A stretch of DNA of 55,183 nt. Source: Planctomycetota bacterium. Its GTDB lineage: Bacteria; Planctomycetota; J058; JAJDCQ01. Positions 1 through 8,779 of the stretch are shown here, piece after piece. The notes under the pieces were generated by a model. The model ran no database searches. It saw nothing but the letters and a program-made list of their open reading frames with translations, and had not been told where the DNA came from. The DNA lies in contig JAJDCQ010000240.1 in assembly GCA_029260755.1 (NCBI GenBank), positions 1 to 55,183 of the forward strand. Reading direction: 5' to 3'. Positions within the stretch are counted from its first letter, which is position 1. Each line of letters opens with the position of its first letter. A program made the position numbers and the translations under genes.

Positions 1-43
1 GAGGCCCTCTAGGGCATGTCAACTTCGCTCAGCTCGATGAAGA

Positions 44-66
44 GATGGAACCACGGAGGCACGGAG
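44..66. repeat. CACGGAG-family dispersed repeat, copy 1
   Basis: This 23-bp stretch begins GATGGAACCACGGAGG and continues with two further CACGGAG units; the CACGGAG periodicity extends to about position 75. Its reverse complement is identical over all 23 bases to 18003-18025 and 32758-32780, so it belongs to a dispersed family with at least three loci here. The surrounding 1-200 bp holds no convincing gene, and only short shadow frames are open. The nearest gene on the right ends at 201, so this copy sits downstream of that gene's stop codon. Confidence 0.7.
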
Positions 67-200
67 GCACGGAGCAGCTTCGGATGATGCCCCGTCGCGG
101 ACCGATCCCGGCGCTCCTTCTCTTGGCTCCCGTCGCCTCGCAGCCGACCGCAGCCGAGGGTCGTGAATAGTCCGGGCTAGAGTCGACGCCCGCGCGGCGA

Positions 201-3200
201 TCACTGGAGGTCGTAGGCCCGCATCTTCCGGTAGAGGGTCGGCCGGCTGATGCCGAGGGCGCGGGCGGCCGCCGCCCGGCTGCCGTGCCGGCGGAGCGCC
301 GCCGCGACGGCATCGCGCTCGACATCGCGGATCGTCTCGCGGGCGCGCTCGGGGGCGTCGCCGACCTCGTCGAGTCGGGCGAGCGAGCGCCGGGTGATCG
401 CGCCGCCCGACGCGAACAGGGCCGCCCGCTCGAGCGTGTTCCGGAGCTCGCGGACGTTGCCGGGCCAGGGGCGTCTCGCGAGCTCCGCCATCGCCGTCCG
501 GCTGACCCGCAGCTCGATCCCGTCGCGCTCGGCGATCGTCGCCACGTGGCGGTCGACGATCAGCGAAACGTCGTCGGCGCGCTCGCGGAGCGGCGGGACC
601 CGGATCTGCACGCCGGCGAGCCGGTAGTAGAGATCGCGCCGCAGGCGGCCGTCGGCGACGAGCGCCTCGAGCGGCTCGGTCGTCGCGCTGACGAACCGGA
701 CGTCGAGGTGCCGGAACGTCCCGCCGCCGACCGGACGGATCATCCGCTCGCCGATCGCGCGGAGCAGCTTCGCCGCGACGCCGTCGGGGAGCGCGCCGAT
801 CCCGTCGAGGAAGAGGGTCCCCCCGTCGGCCGCGCCGATCAGTCCGGGGCGGTCCTCGCTCGCGCCGGTGAACGCGCCCCGGGCCACGCCGAAGAGCTCC
901 GCCTCGATCACCGTCGGCGAGAGCGCGCCGCAGTCCACCGCGACGAACGGGCCCCGCGCGGCGCGTGACCGCTCGTGCAGCGCCCGCGCGACGAGCTCCT
1001 TGCCCGTCCCGCTCTCGCCCTCGATCGCGACCGGGAGCTCGGTCGCGCCGAATCTTTCGATCAGGGCGAAGACCTCGCGCATCGGCGCGGAGCGGCCGAT
1101 CAGGCCGCCCGGACCGGCGTCGGCGCCGTCACCCCGCCCGCGCGCGTCGACGAGCTCCTCGCGCGCGGCCGCGAGGGCGCGCTCGCGGAGGATGTGATGC
1201 TCGCCCTGCCGGACCGCGCCGGCGAGCTCCGCCGCGAGCGAGGCGACGAGGTCGCGCTCCCGCTCGCCGAACGGCGGCGCCGGTCGCTCGAGGTAGACCG
1301 CGCCGACGTGGCCGCCGCGCCACGGGATCGGCGCGGCGATGACGCTGCCGAGCGCGAGACGCACGACGCTCTCCCGACCGGAGAGGCGCGCCTCGCGCTG
1401 GGCGTCGGCGATCAGGATCGGCTCGCCCGCCCGCAGGGCCGCCCCGATCACGCCGCGGCTGACGGCGGCCGCCTCGTCGATGCGTCGCTCCGCCTCGTCG
1501 CTCCCCGCGGCCGGGCGACGACCGTGGGCGTCGCGCACGAGCTGGATCGACCAGGGCGGCTCGGCCCCGCCGACGACGAGGACGCCGCGGCTCGCCCCGG
1601 CGAGCTCCATGATCCCGTCGAGGACCGCCTCGAGGATGCCCGTCTCGTCCTCGGGATCGACGCGGAGCACCCGGCGGACGAGCGTCATCGCCGCCCCGTC
1701 GGCTCCCTCGACGAGCGACCCCGGGCGTCCGGAGCCCGTCCCGGCCGGGCCGTCGTCGACCTGGCCGCCGACCTCGTCGAGCGCCGCGAGCGCGAGCGCG
1801 ATCCGCGGCCGCGCGACGAACGTCTCCACGAGCTCGGCCGGGAGCCGGTCCCGCATCGACCCCGCCGCCCGCGCCGCGACGCCGCGCTCGCGCCGCGCGA
1901 GCTCGGTCCGGCCGAGCCGTTCGAGCGCCGCGGCGAGGGTGAGGCTCGCCTCGGCGAGGAGCTCGGGGTCGCCGCAGTCCTGCGCGACCGACGCCGCCGA
2001 CCGCGCGAGGAGCACCGCGCGGTCGAGCTCGCCGAGGCCGAGCCGAGCCTGCGCCTCGACCGCGCGGGCGGACGCGGCGACGCGGCGCGCGCCGATCGCG
2101 GCGGCCGCCCCGTCGGCCGACGCGGCGATCCGGGCGGCGAGCGCGCCCTCGTCGAGGGCGAGATGCGCGCCGCCGAGGGCGACGCCCACCTCGGCCGCCT
2201 CCCGGACGAGACCGATCTCGGCGAACCCCGCCCGGACGGCCGCGAGCTCGGCGGCGGCCTCGCGGGGCCGTTCGAGCGCGCCGACCTCGGCGACCGCCCG
2301 GCGGACCCGGAGGTGCGTCGCCGGGTCGGTGATCGTGAGCCCGGCCGCCTCCGCGGCGAGCGTCGCCGCGCGAGCCGACCGCCCGAGCCGCAGCTCGAGC
2401 AGGACGAGCTCCGCCTTGGCCGTCCCGATCCGCGCCGGATCGCCCGACGCCTCGCGGGCTCGGATGCTCTCCTCGGCGCAGGCGAGCGCCTCGGCGAGCT
2501 GCCCGCGGGCCGCCCGGACCCGCCCGAGGTTCGCCCGGGCGAGCGCGACGACGCCGAGGAGGTCGGCCGACTCGGCCAGCGCGAGCGCCCGCTCGAACCA
2601 GTCCTCGGCCGCGTCGACCTCGTCGCTGCTCAGGTGGGTCGAGCCGAGGTTGTTGAGGGTGAGGGCGACATCCGCCGTCTGACCCAGCCGCTCACGGATC
2701 GCGAGGCTCTCCCGGAACGACGCGCGGGCCGCCTCGAGCTCGCCCCGGTCGTTCGCCCGCGCGCCGAGGTTGTTGTGGACGCTCGCGATCAGAGCCGGGT
2801 CGCCGATCGCGGAGGCGACCTCGAGGGCCGCCCGGGTGTAGGCGATTGCGCCTTCGAGGTCGCCGCAACGACCGCGGAGGACCCCGACGTTGAGGAGCAC
2901 GTTCGCCTCGCCGGTCCGGTCGCCCACCTTCCGAAACCGATCGAGGGCGCTCCGCGCGAGCTCGATCGCGCGATCGGTCTCGCCGAGCCAGAGGCAGGCG
3001 AGCGCCTCGAGGTTGAGCAGCCGCGCCGTCAGCGCCTCGTCGTCCGCCGCCCGCTCCCGCCCGCGCCGTGCGTGGTCGCGCGATGCGGCCCACGCGCCGC
3101 GGACGTTCTCGACCTCGGCGCGGCCGCAGGCGATGCCGGCGATCGCCACCCCGTCCCGGCTCGCGTCGATCGCGGGCGCCGCCGCATCGAGCGCCGCCCG

Positions 3201-5519
3201 CGCCGCGTCGAGGTCGCCGGCCTGCCGCTCCGATCGCGCCAGGGTCAACACGATCGCGACCCGCTCCGCGGCGGGCGCGGAGCCCGGGAGCGCCTCGAGG
3301 GCGGCGCGGGCGAGGGCCGCCGCGCGCGAGTGGCGGCGCCCTCGCGCGGCGGCCTCCGCGGCTCGTCCGAGAAGCTCGGCGCGCCCGCCGCCGGGACGCG
3401 CGACGCCGGCGGCCCCCTCGAGCAGCTCCGCCGCAGCGAGATGCGCCCCCGCGCGCGCGAGCTCGACCTCCGCCCGCCGCGCGTGGGCGGCGGCGCGCGC
3501 CGGATCCCGGGCGCCGATCGCGAGACGCGCGGCGACCTCGGCCGGGACGGCGTCGCCGAGGGCGCCCCGCTCGAGGAGGCCGAGCCAGGCGGCGTGGAGC
3601 GATCGACATCGACGCTCGCCGATCGACGCCCGGAGCGGCTCCGGTCGCTCGAGCGCGTAGCAGCGCGCGGACGCGTCGGGCTCGATCGCCCGGCTCGCGA
3701 CGAGGGCGAGGAGGTGACCCCGCACCTCGCCCGGCGTCGCGTCGACGCTCGTGGCGATCGCCTCGAGGTCCGCGGGGCGACCGATCACCGCCAGGCTCTC
3801 GGCGATGCGCCGGGGGAGACCCGTCGGCGCGCCGATCGCCTCCCCGCCCGGCGCGGCCGACGCGACGAGGAGCTCTTCGGCGCGCGCGGCCGGCTCGGCG
3901 GCGACGACCGCCCCGCCGCGCCAGAGAAACGCGCCAGCCGCGACGAGACGGCGAACCGCCGCGATCGTCGCCGCCGGGCTCCCCTTCGCGACGCCGTGGA
4001 TGGTCGCCGCCAGCTCTTCGGTCGGCTCGAGGCCGGGCAGGAGCTCGGCGAGCAGCGACGCCGTTTGCCGGGGATCCAGCGGCTCGAGGCCGTGGCTCGC
4101 GATCGAGCCGCCGGCCGCGTGGGGATCGGCGGCCGGGCGCAGCCGACCCATCGCCGGGGCATCCCGGAATGCGAGGACGAGGCGCGGGACGCCGGCGTCG
4201 CCGCGGTCGTCCGCCTGCGCGAGGGCGCGGGCGAGGTGGACGAGCGCCTCGCCCCACTCCGGAGGCCCCGCGTCGACGTCGTCGGCCAGCAGGACGAGGC
4301 CGGAGGCTCGACGACCGGCCGCGAGGACGGCACGGGCCAGCGCCTCGCGGACGGCCGTCGGGCTCGGCGACGCGTCGCCCTCGCCCGTCGGAGCGACCAG
4401 CCGCGCGGCGAAGTCGGCGACGGCGGCGCAGGGCGCGGCCGTGCCGAGCCGGGCGACGAAGCTGGAGAGGAGCTCCGCGATCCCGGTCGCGGACGGCGGC
4501 GCGACCACCGCCGTCCCGCCCGCCCCCTGAGCTCGCCAGCGGATCGTGTCCAGGACGCGCGTCTTGCCCGAGCCGTGAGGCCCCGACACGACGACCACGG
4601 CCGCGTCGCCCGCGACGACGGCATCCCTGCCGATCAGAGCCGGCTCCGGGAGATCGTCGACCTCGACCGGCCGACCCGCGCTCAGCTCGCCCTTCGCCTC
4701 GAGCTCTCCGAGGAGCGCGCGCGCCGACCGCGGTCGCCGGAGCGGGTCCTTCTCGAGCAGGGTCCGGACCAGGCGGGCGAGTCGGGCCGAGCGCGTCCCC
4801 TCGAGCGCGGGCGGCGACCGCTCGAGGTGGCCGGCGACGACCTCGTCGGCGGTGCCCTCGAACGGATCGCGACCCGCGAGGCAGCGGAAGAGGGTCGCGC
4901 CGAGCGCGTAGAGATCCGACCGACCATCGACCGGCTCTCCGCGCAGCCGCTCGGGAGACAGGGTCGCGAGCGTCCCCGAGACCGACTCGACGCGATGAGC
5001 GCGGACGGCGCCGGCGAGGCCGAGGTCGATCAGGACGGGCTCGCCGTCGCGGAGGAGCACGTTCTCGGTCTTGAGGTCGCCGTGGAGCAGGCCGCGATCG
5101 TGCACGAACGCGAGCGCGCGGAGGATGCCGACCACGACGCGCGCGAGGCCGGCCTCGTCGAGCTCCTCGCGCGCAGCCTCGAGGGTCGGGCCGTCGACGA
5201 GCTCCGAGGTGAGGAACGGCGTGCCGATCGATGGCGCCGGCGCCGAGCCTTCGACCCGGGTGACGACGCCGAGGTCGTGGACGCGGGCGAGGTTCGGATG
5301 CCGGAGGCGAGCGAGGACGCGCAGCTCCGCGCGCAGCCGGTCGACGCCGGCGGCGGGGCCGGGGTCCGGATCGGCGTCCGCCGGGTCGGCCTCGAGCGCC
5401 TTGCACGCGAGATCGACGCCGGTCGCGGCATCGCGCACCCGGAAGACTCGACCGGTGCTCCCCCGCCCGAGGAGCCCCAGGACGAGGTAGCGGTCCTGGA
5501 TCCAGGTCTCGTCCCCCAT
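201..5519 (-). CDS. Ser/Thr kinase-AAA ATPase-TPR-GAF-sigma-54 activator fusion regulator
   Basis: Cytoplasmic regulator of about 1772 residues. Domains in order: a PknB-like kinase (about 8-265; P-loop GRGSTG, ACK lysine, HGDLKTEN catalytic loop, DLG in place of DFG); a signalling AAA/NACHT-like ATPase (Walker A GPHGSGKT near 312, Walker B LVLLADD near 410); a long TPR region (about 640-1240); a GAF domain (about 1290-1440); a sigma-54 interaction domain (about 1470-1700; Walker A GESGTGKE, intact GAFTGA loop, WPGNVREL); and a C-terminal Fis-type helix-turn-helix ending at the stop. GAFTGA and the HTH indicate activation of sigma-54 promoters. Walker B of that domain reads LFLDGIG, so the usual catalytic Glu is Gly. 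The start is the second ATG at 5519, because the first (5528) lies inside a TAGAAT -10-like box. This puts the start at or next to the expected transcription start (leaderless). The kinase-AAA-sigma54 combination is known from planctomycetes and myxobacteria. Confidence 0.9.
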   Translation of the reverse strand: MGDETWIQDRYLVLGLLGRGSTGRVFRVRDAATGVDLACKALEADPADADPDPGPAAGVDRLRAELRVLARLRHPNLARVHDLGVVTRVEGSAPAPSIGTPFLTSELVDGPTLEAAREELDEAGLARVVVGILRALAFVHDRGLLHGDLKTENVLLRDGEPVLIDLGLAGAVRAHRVESVSGTLATLSPERLRGEPVDGRSDLYALGATLFRCLAGRDPFEGTADEVVAGHLERSPPALEGTRSARLARLVRTLLEKDPLRRPRSARALLGELEAKGELSAGRPVEVDDLPEPALIGRDAVVAGDAAVVVVSGPHGSGKTRVLDTIRWRAQGAGGTAVVAPPSATGIAELLSSFVARLGTAAPCAAVADFAARLVAPTGEGDASPSPTAVREALARAVLAAGRRASGLVLLADDVDAGPPEWGEALVHLARALAQADDRGDAGVPRLVLAFRDAPAMGRLRPAADPHAAGGSIASHGLEPLDPRQTASLLAELLPGLEPTEELAATIHGVAKGSPAATIAAVRRLVAAGAFLWRGGAVVAAEPAARAEELLVASAAPGGEAIGAPTGLPRRIAESLAVIGRPADLEAIATSVDATPGEVRGHLLALVASRAIEPDASARCYALERPEPLRASIGERRCRSLHAAWLGLLERGALGDAVPAEVAARLAIGARDPARAAAHARRAEVELARAGAHLAAAELLEGAAGVARPGGGRAELLGRAAEAAARGRRHSRAAALARAALEALPGSAPAAERVAIVLTLARSERQAGDLDAARAALDAAAPAIDASRDGVAIAGIACGRAEVENVRGAWAASRDHARRGRERAADDEALTARLLNLEALACLWLGETDRAIELARSALDRFRKVGDRTGEANVLLNVGVLRGRCGDLEGAIAYTRAALEVASAIGDPALIASVHNNLGARANDRGELEAARASFRESLAIRERLGQTADVALTLNNLGSTHLSSDEVDAAEDWFERALALAESADLLGVVALARANLGRVRAARGQLAEALACAEESIRAREASGDPARIGTAKAELVLLELRLGRSARAATLAAEAAGLTITDPATHLRVRRAVAEVGALERPREAAAELAAVRAGFAEIGLVREAAEVGVALGGAHLALDEGALAARIAASADGAAAAIGARRVAASARAVEAQARLGLGELDRAVLLARSAASVAQDCGDPELLAEASLTLAAALERLGRTELARRERGVAARAAGSMRDRLPAELVETFVARPRIALALAALDEVGGQVDDGPAGTGSGRPGSLVEGADGAAMTLVRRVLRVDPEDETGILEAVLDGIMELAGASRGVLVVGGAEPPWSIQLVRDAHGRRPAAGSDEAERRIDEAAAVSRGVIGAALRAGEPILIADAQREARLSGRESVVRLALGSVIAAPIPWRGGHVGAVYLERPAPPFGERERDLVASLAAELAGAVRQGEHHILRERALAAAREELVDARGRGDGADAGPGGLIGRSAPMREVFALIERFGATELPVAIEGESGTGKELVARALHERSRAARGPFVAVDCGALSPTVIEAELFGVARGAFTGASEDRPGLIGAADGGTLFLDGIGALPDGVAAKLLRAIGERMIRPVGGGTFRHLDVRFVSATTEPLEALVADGRLRRDLYYRLAGVQIRVPPLRERADDVSLIVDRHVATIAERDGIELRVSRTAMAELARRPWPGNVRELRNTLERAALFASGGAITRRSLARLDEVGDAPERARETIRDVERDAVAAALRRHGSRAAAARALGISRPTLYRKMRAYDLQ

Positions 5520-5526
5520 CCCCCGC

Positions 5527-5532
5527 ATTCTA
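5527..5532 (-). promoter_or_regulatory. -10 box for the kinase/sigma-54 regulator
   Basis: Read on the minus strand this is TAGAAT, one mismatch from TATAAT. The expected transcription start, about 7 nt downstream, falls at 5520-5521, next to the ATG at 5519, which would make the message leaderless. No good TTGACA-like -35 is visible. The -35 position falls in the right arm of the hairpin at 5540-5579. Confidence 0.4.
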
Positions 5533-5539
5533 TCAATGA

Positions 5540-5579
5540 GAGCCGGCGCCGACTCAGAGGGGCGAGTCGGCGCCGGCTC
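5540..5579. promoter_or_regulatory. Perfect 16-bp inverted repeat upstream of the kinase/sigma-54 regulator
   Basis: GAGCCGGCGCCGACTC at 5540-5555 is repeated exactly in inverted orientation at 5564-5579, with an 8-nt loop. It lies just upstream of the -10 box of the gene starting at 5519 and 168 bp past the stop codon of the lipoprotein gene. There is no U-run on either strand, so a canonical intrinsic terminator is unlikely. It could be an operator dyad over the -35 region or a stem in read-through RNA. The remaining intergenic DNA up to 5746 shows only a weak hairpin at 5707-5731. Confidence 0.55.
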
Positions 5580-5746
5580 GGTCCGGGCGCGCGAGAGAGG
5601 GGTGGCGCCTGGACCACGAGAGAGAAGACTTTCGATGCTGACCTTGGTTGGTTGGTCGTCCGTAGCGGCGGCACCTCCTTCGGCTTCGAACCGTTCTGGG
5701 GCCGAGCCGGGCGGTGGACGGGGCCGCCCGGTCGACCGTAGACCAC

Positions 5747-8455
5747 CTAGCGGACGGTGAAGGGGAGCGAGGTCGTCGCCTGGCCGTTGGTCACGATGTG
5801 GATCGTGCCGGTGCCGGCGCCGGCGGGAACCGTCGTGACGACCTCGGTGTCGCTGACCGCGGTGACGAGCCGCGAGAGACCGCCGGTGAAGCGGACGCTC
5901 ACGCCGTTCGCGGCGGTCGAGAAGTTGGTTCCGGTCAGGCGGATCTGCTGGCCGACGTCGGCGATCGACGGATCGACGGAGACGAGCGTCGGATCGGCGA
6001 AGATCTCGAACGGGACGGCGTTGCTCGTCTGGCCGTTCTTCACCACGGCGATCGTGCTCGGGCCGATCGGCGCGTTCGACGGGACGACCGCGACGAGCCG
6101 GGTGCTCCCGATGGCGGCGAGGACGACGGCCGGCTGGCCGCCGATCAGCACCTGCGCGCTGAAGTCGAACCCGGTGCCGGTGATCGTCACCGAGCCGCCG
6201 CGGGTGGTGCCCGCGCTCGGGAGCGTCCGGGTGATCGTCGGCGCCGGGCTCGCCGGCGGCGTCGCGCCGACGGTGAACGCGAACGAGCTCGTCGCCTTGC
6301 CGTTCGTCACGATGTGAACGGTGCCGGTCTGCGCGCCGGCGGGCACGGTCGTGACGACCTCGGTGTCGCTGACGGCGGTGACGAGCTGGCTGACGCCGCC
6401 GGTGAAGCGAACGCTCACGCCGTTCGGCGCCGTCGAGAAGCTGGTCCCGGTCAGGCGGATCGTGGCGCCGACGGGAGCGGTCGAGGGCGAGACGCCGGTG
6501 AGGGTCGGGTCGGGGACGACCTCGAACGGGAAGGCGTTGCTCAGGCGGCCGCCGACGGTGACGACGATGAACGTCGAGCCGATCGGCGTCCCGGCGGGCA
6601 CGGTCGTGACCAGGCGGGTCGTCCCGATCGCCGCGATCACCGCGCTCGGACGGGCGCCGAACTGGACGGTCGCGCTCGCGTCGAAGCCGGTGCCGGTGAT
6701 CTGGACGGTCGCCCCGACCGTGGTCGAGGTCGGCAGGAGGCGCGAGATCGACGGCGCCGGGGAGCGGTTGTCGACGACGAAGTCGCCCGTGCTCACCGTC
6801 GCGCTCGAGGCCTGGCCGTCGTTCGCGACGATCCGGATCCGGCAGTCGGGCTGGAAGGTGACCTGATCGGCCGCGGTGTCCCAGGTGAAGGTGAAGCTGC
6901 TCCCGCCGGACGAGGCGACCAGCCCGGCGAGCCCGTCACCCTGGCCGGGCGCCCGGGAGGCCGGAGCGAAGGAGACGCCGCCGTCGGTCGAGTGCTGGAC
7001 GGTGATGGAGCAGGTGTCGCCGTCTGCGTCGGCGAGGGTGTAGGAGATCGCGACCGCGCCGCTCTGGATGCTCCCCGGCGTGCCGATCGAGGTGACGACG
7101 GGCGCGGCGTTCGGGGCGATCACGGTGAACGGGACCGCGTTGCTGGTCGCGTTGTCGGTCCGGACCGAGACCGGACCGCTCCGGGCGCCGGCGGGGACGG
7201 CGACGTCGATCACCGTGTCGGAGACGGCCGTCGCGACCACGAGACCGGCGCCGGTGAAGTCGACGGCGACGCCGTTGCTCCGGGTCGAGAAGTTGGCGCC
7301 GGTGAGGCGCACCGTGGCGCCGATCGGCGCGGCGGCCGGCGCGATCGAGGTCAGCGCCGGCGGGCCGGTGACCTCGAACGCGACGGCGTTCGAGGTGCGC
7401 CCGGCGACGGTCACGGTGATGATGCTCGCGCCGATCGGAGCGGAGGAGGGCACGGTCGCGGTGAGGAGGCCGCTGCTCGCGGCGGTCACGACCGCCGGCA
7501 CGCCGCTGATCCGGACGTCGTTGTCGGCGGCGATCGGCGCGAAGCCGCTCCCCTGGAGCTGGACCGAGCCGCCGGCGGCGGATCGCGGCGGCGTGACGCT
7601 CGCGATCGTCGGGGCGGCGGCGGGCGTCGTGTTGTCGACGGCGAACGGCGCGGTCGTCTCGGCCGGCCCGGCGCCGGTCGCGTCGGACGCGCTCAGGCGC
7701 ATCCGCACGCCGGTCCGGAGGGCCGCGCCGACGTCGGTCGCCGTGCGCCAGATGAAGGTGGAGTCCCGCCCCTGCGGGCTGGTCGCGACGTTGGCCGTCG
7801 GCGCGCTGCCCGGGGCGGGGGTCGCCTGGCGGAAGCCGGCGCCCGGCGTGGTCTCGACCTCGACGAGCACCATCGCCGGGTCGGCGTCGAGATCGGCGAC
7901 CCGGTAGCGGACGACGACGTCGCCGGCGACGGTGCCGCTCGGGGCGGCGATGAAGGTCGCGATCGGCGCGCCGGAGAGCGGCGTGTTGTCGACGATGACG
8001 TCGGCCGTCTCGCCGGCGACGCCGATCCGCGCGTCCGAGGGGAGGATCCGCACCCGGGCCGTCGCGAGGACGGGACCGAGATCGGCCCCCGAGTCCCAGA
8101 CGAACGCATGCGGAGCGCCCGGGCTGGCGCCGGTGGCGAGGCCGGTCGTCGGATCGCCGACCCCGGAGACGCGGGTGGCCGGCGCGTAGGTCTGCCCGCC
8201 ATCGATCGAGAAGCTGACCGCGACGGCGGCCGCATCGTCTTCGGCGTCGGTCAGCCGGTACGCGATCGCGACGTCGCCGCGGAGCGGAGACGCGGTCGGC
8301 GTCGCGACGGTCGCGGTCGGTGCCCGGTTGCTGGCGGTCGACCCTCCGCCCGCGCTCCCGGCCGTGCCGCCGCCACCCCCGCCGCCGGAGCATCCGGCGA
8401 GCAGAACCGCGACCGAGCTAGCAAATACGAAGGGGATCCGACGCGAACTCGACAT
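5747..8455 (-). CDS. Surface lipoprotein with six IPT/TIG domains
   Basis: A 902-residue exported lipoprotein. It has a type II signal peptide with lipobox LLAGC (Cys at 22), followed by a Gly/Ser/Ala-rich tether. After this come two related domains of about 110 residues, each ending in a VDNT-type motif, two IPT/TIG immunoglobulin-like domains, a third VDN-ending domain, and four more IPT/TIG domains up to the C-terminus. The IPT domains alternate between two subtypes. Copies four and six are nearly identical in sequence (shared SDTEVVTTVPAGA), indicating recent internal duplication. No catalytic motif is visible, so an adhesive or structural cell-surface role is inferred. The ATG at 8455 directly precedes the signal peptide. 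A dyad-containing promoter lies about 130 bp upstream. Confidence 0.85.
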   Translation of the reverse strand: MSSSRRIPFVFASSVAVLLAGCSGGGGGGGTAGSAGGGSTASNRAPTATVATPTASPLRGDVAIAYRLTDAEDDAAAVAVSFSIDGGQTYAPATRVSGVGDPTTGLATGASPGAPHAFVWDSGADLGPVLATARVRILPSDARIGVAGETADVIVDNTPLSGAPIATFIAAPSGTVAGDVVVRYRVADLDADPAMVLVEVETTPGAGFRQATPAPGSAPTANVATSPQGRDSTFIWRTATDVGAALRTGVRMRLSASDATGAGPAETTAPFAVDNTTPAAAPTIASVTPPRSAAGGSVQLQGSGFAPIAADNDVRISGVPAVVTAASSGLLTATVPSSAPIGASIITVTVAGRTSNAVAFEVTGPPALTSIAPAAAPIGATVRLTGANFSTRSNGVAVDFTGAGLVVATAVSDTVIDVAVPAGARSGPVSVRTDNATSNAVPFTVIAPNAAPVVTSIGTPGSIQSGAVAISYTLADADGDTCSITVQHSTDGGVSFAPASRAPGQGDGLAGLVASSGGSSFTFTWDTAADQVTFQPDCRIRIVANDGQASSATVSTGDFVVDNRSPAPSISRLLPTSTTVGATVQITGTGFDASATVQFGARPSAVIAAIGTTRLVTTVPAGTPIGSTFIVVTVGGRLSNAFPFEVVPDPTLTGVSPSTAPVGATIRLTGTSFSTAPNGVSVRFTGGVSQLVTAVSDTEVVTTVPAGAQTGTVHIVTNGKATSSFAFTVGATPPASPAPTITRTLPSAGTTRGGSVTITGTGFDFSAQVLIGGQPAVVLAAIGSTRLVAVVPSNAPIGPSTIAVVKNGQTSNAVPFEIFADPTLVSVDPSIADVGQQIRLTGTNFSTAANGVSVRFTGGLSRLVTAVSDTEVVTTVPAGAGTGTIHIVTNGQATTSLPFTVR

Positions 8456-8589
8456 GACCTCGACCTCTCTCGCTGGGCCGCCGCGGAACGCGGTCGACCG
8501 CTCTCGCCGGGTCCTAATGCGAGCGGCGAGCCGAAGCGAAGAGATCGCACAAGTTCTTTTACGACAACGCAGTCACCGATTCGCTCCAC

Positions 8590-8618
8590 ATTGTAGATGT
8601 AACGATTCGTTACAGGCT
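8590..8618 (-). promoter_or_regulatory. Promoter with 17-bp palindromic operator upstream of the IPT lipoprotein
   Basis: On the minus strand there is a TACAAT -10 box at 8590-8595. Immediately upstream, filling the spacer, is a perfect dyad TGTAACGATTCGTTACA at 8598-8614. The -35 position (about 8613-8618) is poor, which fits a regulated promoter. The dyad resembles binding sites of TetR-like repressors. The transcription start would be near 8583, giving a leader of about 130 nt before the ATG at 8455. No cognate regulator gene is adjacent. The rest of the 8456-8779 gap contains the MITE-like element. Confidence 0.55.
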
Positions 8619-8659
8619 GTGCCGTCATCGGGATTCGTCTCGGGCGGGAAACCTGCAAG

Positions 8660-8770
8660 ATACTGGACCTGACCCCTGGCGCGGAAAGCCTTGTGACGAA
8701 GGGTGTTGCGAAGAGGCTCGCAACACCCGATCTCGCAAGCGGTTGCCTGCCCAGGGGTCAGGTCCAGTAT
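8660..8770. mobile_element. 111-bp MITE/REP-like element with 20-bp perfect terminal inverted repeats
   Basis: The left end ATACTGGACCTGACCCCTGG (8660-8679) is the exact reverse complement of 8751-8770. Inside lies a second perfect 10-bp stem (GGGTGTTGCG at 8701-8710 pairing with 8719-8728, 8-nt loop), so the whole element folds into a nested hairpin. It encodes no protein. From general knowledge, ends with a GGACCTGACCCC core recur in bacterial genomes next to REP-associated tyrosine transposase genes. I infer a non-autonomous element of that kind. It separates the lipoprotein promoter from the end of the deaminase gene (stop at 8780). Confidence 0.75.
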
Positions 8771-8779
8771 TTTTAGGGT

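Noticed and set aside
5707..5731. Hairpin CCGGGCGG/CCGCCCGG just past the lipoprotein stop as an intrinsic terminator
   Set aside because: There is an 8-bp stem but no U-run on the transcript side, and such stems arise easily at this GC content.
975..5741. A 1588-codon open frame on the plus strand opposite the kinase/sigma-54 regulator, and similar long antisense frames elsewhere
   Set aside because: These are by-products of extreme G/C third-position bias. Their translations are low-complexity Arg/Asp/Glu/Gly-rich with no domains, while the minus-strand frame has a full set of domains.
8251..8658. Possible small gene upstream of the lipoprotein on the minus strand
   Set aside because: Most of it overlaps the lipoprotein gene out of frame. 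The remainder covers the promoter and operator, and its translation has no recognisable features.
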